Shown here: piece by piece, positions 5,717 through 6,042 of the stretch
Layout: the number at the start of each line of letters is the position of its first letter
Numbering within the stretch: the stretch's first letter is position 1
Assembly (NCBI GenBank): GCA_016867675.1
Contig: VGIZ01000045.1
Location: 1-6,042 of the forward strand
Reading direction: 5' to 3'
Source of the DNA: Candidatus Aenigmatarchaeota archaeon
GTDB taxonomy: Archaea; Aenigmatarchaeota; Aenigmatarchaeia; QMZP01
DNA: 6,042 nucleotides
Made by a program: the position numbers and the translations under genes
The notes under the pieces: model-generated
What the model saw: only the letters and a program-made list of their open reading frames with translations
Told to the model about the DNA's origin: nothing
Database searches by the model: none

Positions 5717-6042
5717 GCAGACCCCTGTTCACTATGACCTTCCATTTCCTGTTTCTCCTGCCCTTCTTCGGTCCGTTCCAGTCCAGCAGCACGTAATTTC
5801 CGTCAATGTGGTCGGCCATTTTCCCGGTTTCCATCCCGAAGGCTTCCATCAGGCAGCCCAGGCGCTTGGCCAAAGCCTTGTTGCCGGCCTTTATTGCATA
5901 ATCGGCAAGAACATCTCCGTCAAGCTCCCCAGATTCAACGGCTTTCGCTATCTCGTCGAACGGGACGTTTTTGAGAAGGAGCGAGTCTATTATGCATTTC
6001 TCCTTTTCGGCGACGAAGATATCAAAGCCGCCATACCTTTGT
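5703..6042 (-). CDS. abiEi: AbiEi-type antitoxin, C-terminal part (start outside window)
   Basis: The minus strand is open from the right edge to TAA at 5703-5705, giving the last 112 residues of a protein whose start lies beyond the window. The fragment begins Q-R-Y-G-G-F-D-I-F-V-A-E-K-E-K-C-I-I-D, matching the AbiEi-family pattern in which a strand is followed by A-x-x-E-K-x-x-x-D. A helical region follows (V-P-F-D-E-I onward, ending K-R-L-G-C-L-M-E-A-F-G-M). Near the end is Y-V-L-L-D-W-N-G, then a basic stretch and K-W-K-V-I-V-N-R-G-L, typical of the C-terminal domain. In the family, an N-terminal winged-helix DNA-binding domain (not seen here) represses the operon, and the protein neutralises the AbiEii toxin without stable contact (type IV). 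The 14-base overlap with the toxin gene supports the pairing. The toxin's AGGGGT binding site lies within this gene. Identification rests on pattern and context. Confidence 0.8.
   Translation of the reverse strand, partial: QRYGGFDIFVAEKEKCIIDSLLLKNVPFDEIAKAVESGELDGDVLADYAIKAGNKALAKRLGCLMEAFGMETGKMADHIDGNYVLLDWNGPKKGRRNRKWKVIVNRGLHDIR
5721..5726 (-). promoter_or_regulatory. Ribosome binding site of the toxin gene within the antitoxin gene
   Basis: AGGGGT on the minus strand lies 4 bases before ATG 5716 and inside the last codons of the antitoxin gene. It decides the toxin start, and its position means that ribosomes finishing the antitoxin pass over it, which would couple toxin synthesis to antitoxin synthesis. 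Confidence 0.5.

Noticed and set aside
1..6042. RNA genes, CRISPR arrays, riboswitches, insertion sequences
   Set aside because: No tRNA-like cloverleaf with a conserved T-loop, no regularly spaced direct repeats with spacers, and no transposase or terminal inverted repeats were seen. Nearly all of the DNA is explained by coding.

Overview
The window looks archaeal, most likely from a small-genome DPANN-type lineage, but the phylum cannot be fixed from the sequence alone. The reasons are heavy use of AGG/AGA for arginine and ATA for isoleucine, A/T boxes about 24-26 bases before start codons where archaeal TATA boxes sit in leaderless transcripts, a short oligo-T stretch in place of a bacterial hairpin terminator, and N-terminally anchored, cysteine-bearing surface proteins with pilin-like leading helices. 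No RNA gene, CRISPR array, insertion sequence or origin is visible. Coding density is very high; the only gaps are 1303-1319, 1503-1506, 1615-1677 and 4861-4891, and no gene-free stretch approaches 300 bases.

Left part (1-1614, minus strand): a tight run of genes reading toward the left edge. It begins with a 35-residue single-pass membrane peptide that is easily missed (1507-1614). A 60-residue membrane protein with an amphipathic C-terminal half follows (1320-1502), then a 428-residue anchored protein with ten cysteines (16-1302). A further gene may start in a TGATG overlap at the very edge (1-16).

Middle part (1678-4860, plus strand): a divergently transcribed 1060-residue protein whose N-terminal membrane helix matches that of the 428-residue protein. 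It has 18 cysteines in clusters separated by a 360-residue cysteine-free lysine-rich region, and a Ser/Gly-rich tail. The 63-base space between the divergent genes holds a TATA-like box for each direction and two 11-bp direct repeats exactly 50 bp apart. Together these genes look like an envelope-exposed assembly module, perhaps pilus-like. No catalytic domain is recognisable, and the function is unknown.

Right part (4892-6042, minus strand): a convergent AbiE-type abortive-infection/toxin-antitoxin pair. The AbiEi-like antitoxin is truncated by the right edge (only its C-terminal 112 residues are here) and overlaps the AbiEii nucleotidyltransferase toxin by 14 bases. The toxin gene ends in an in-frame 12-bp tandem repeat and an unusual basic, Gly/Pro-rich tail. 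A T6 stretch just after the toxin gene, within a 31-base convergent gap, is a plausible terminator.
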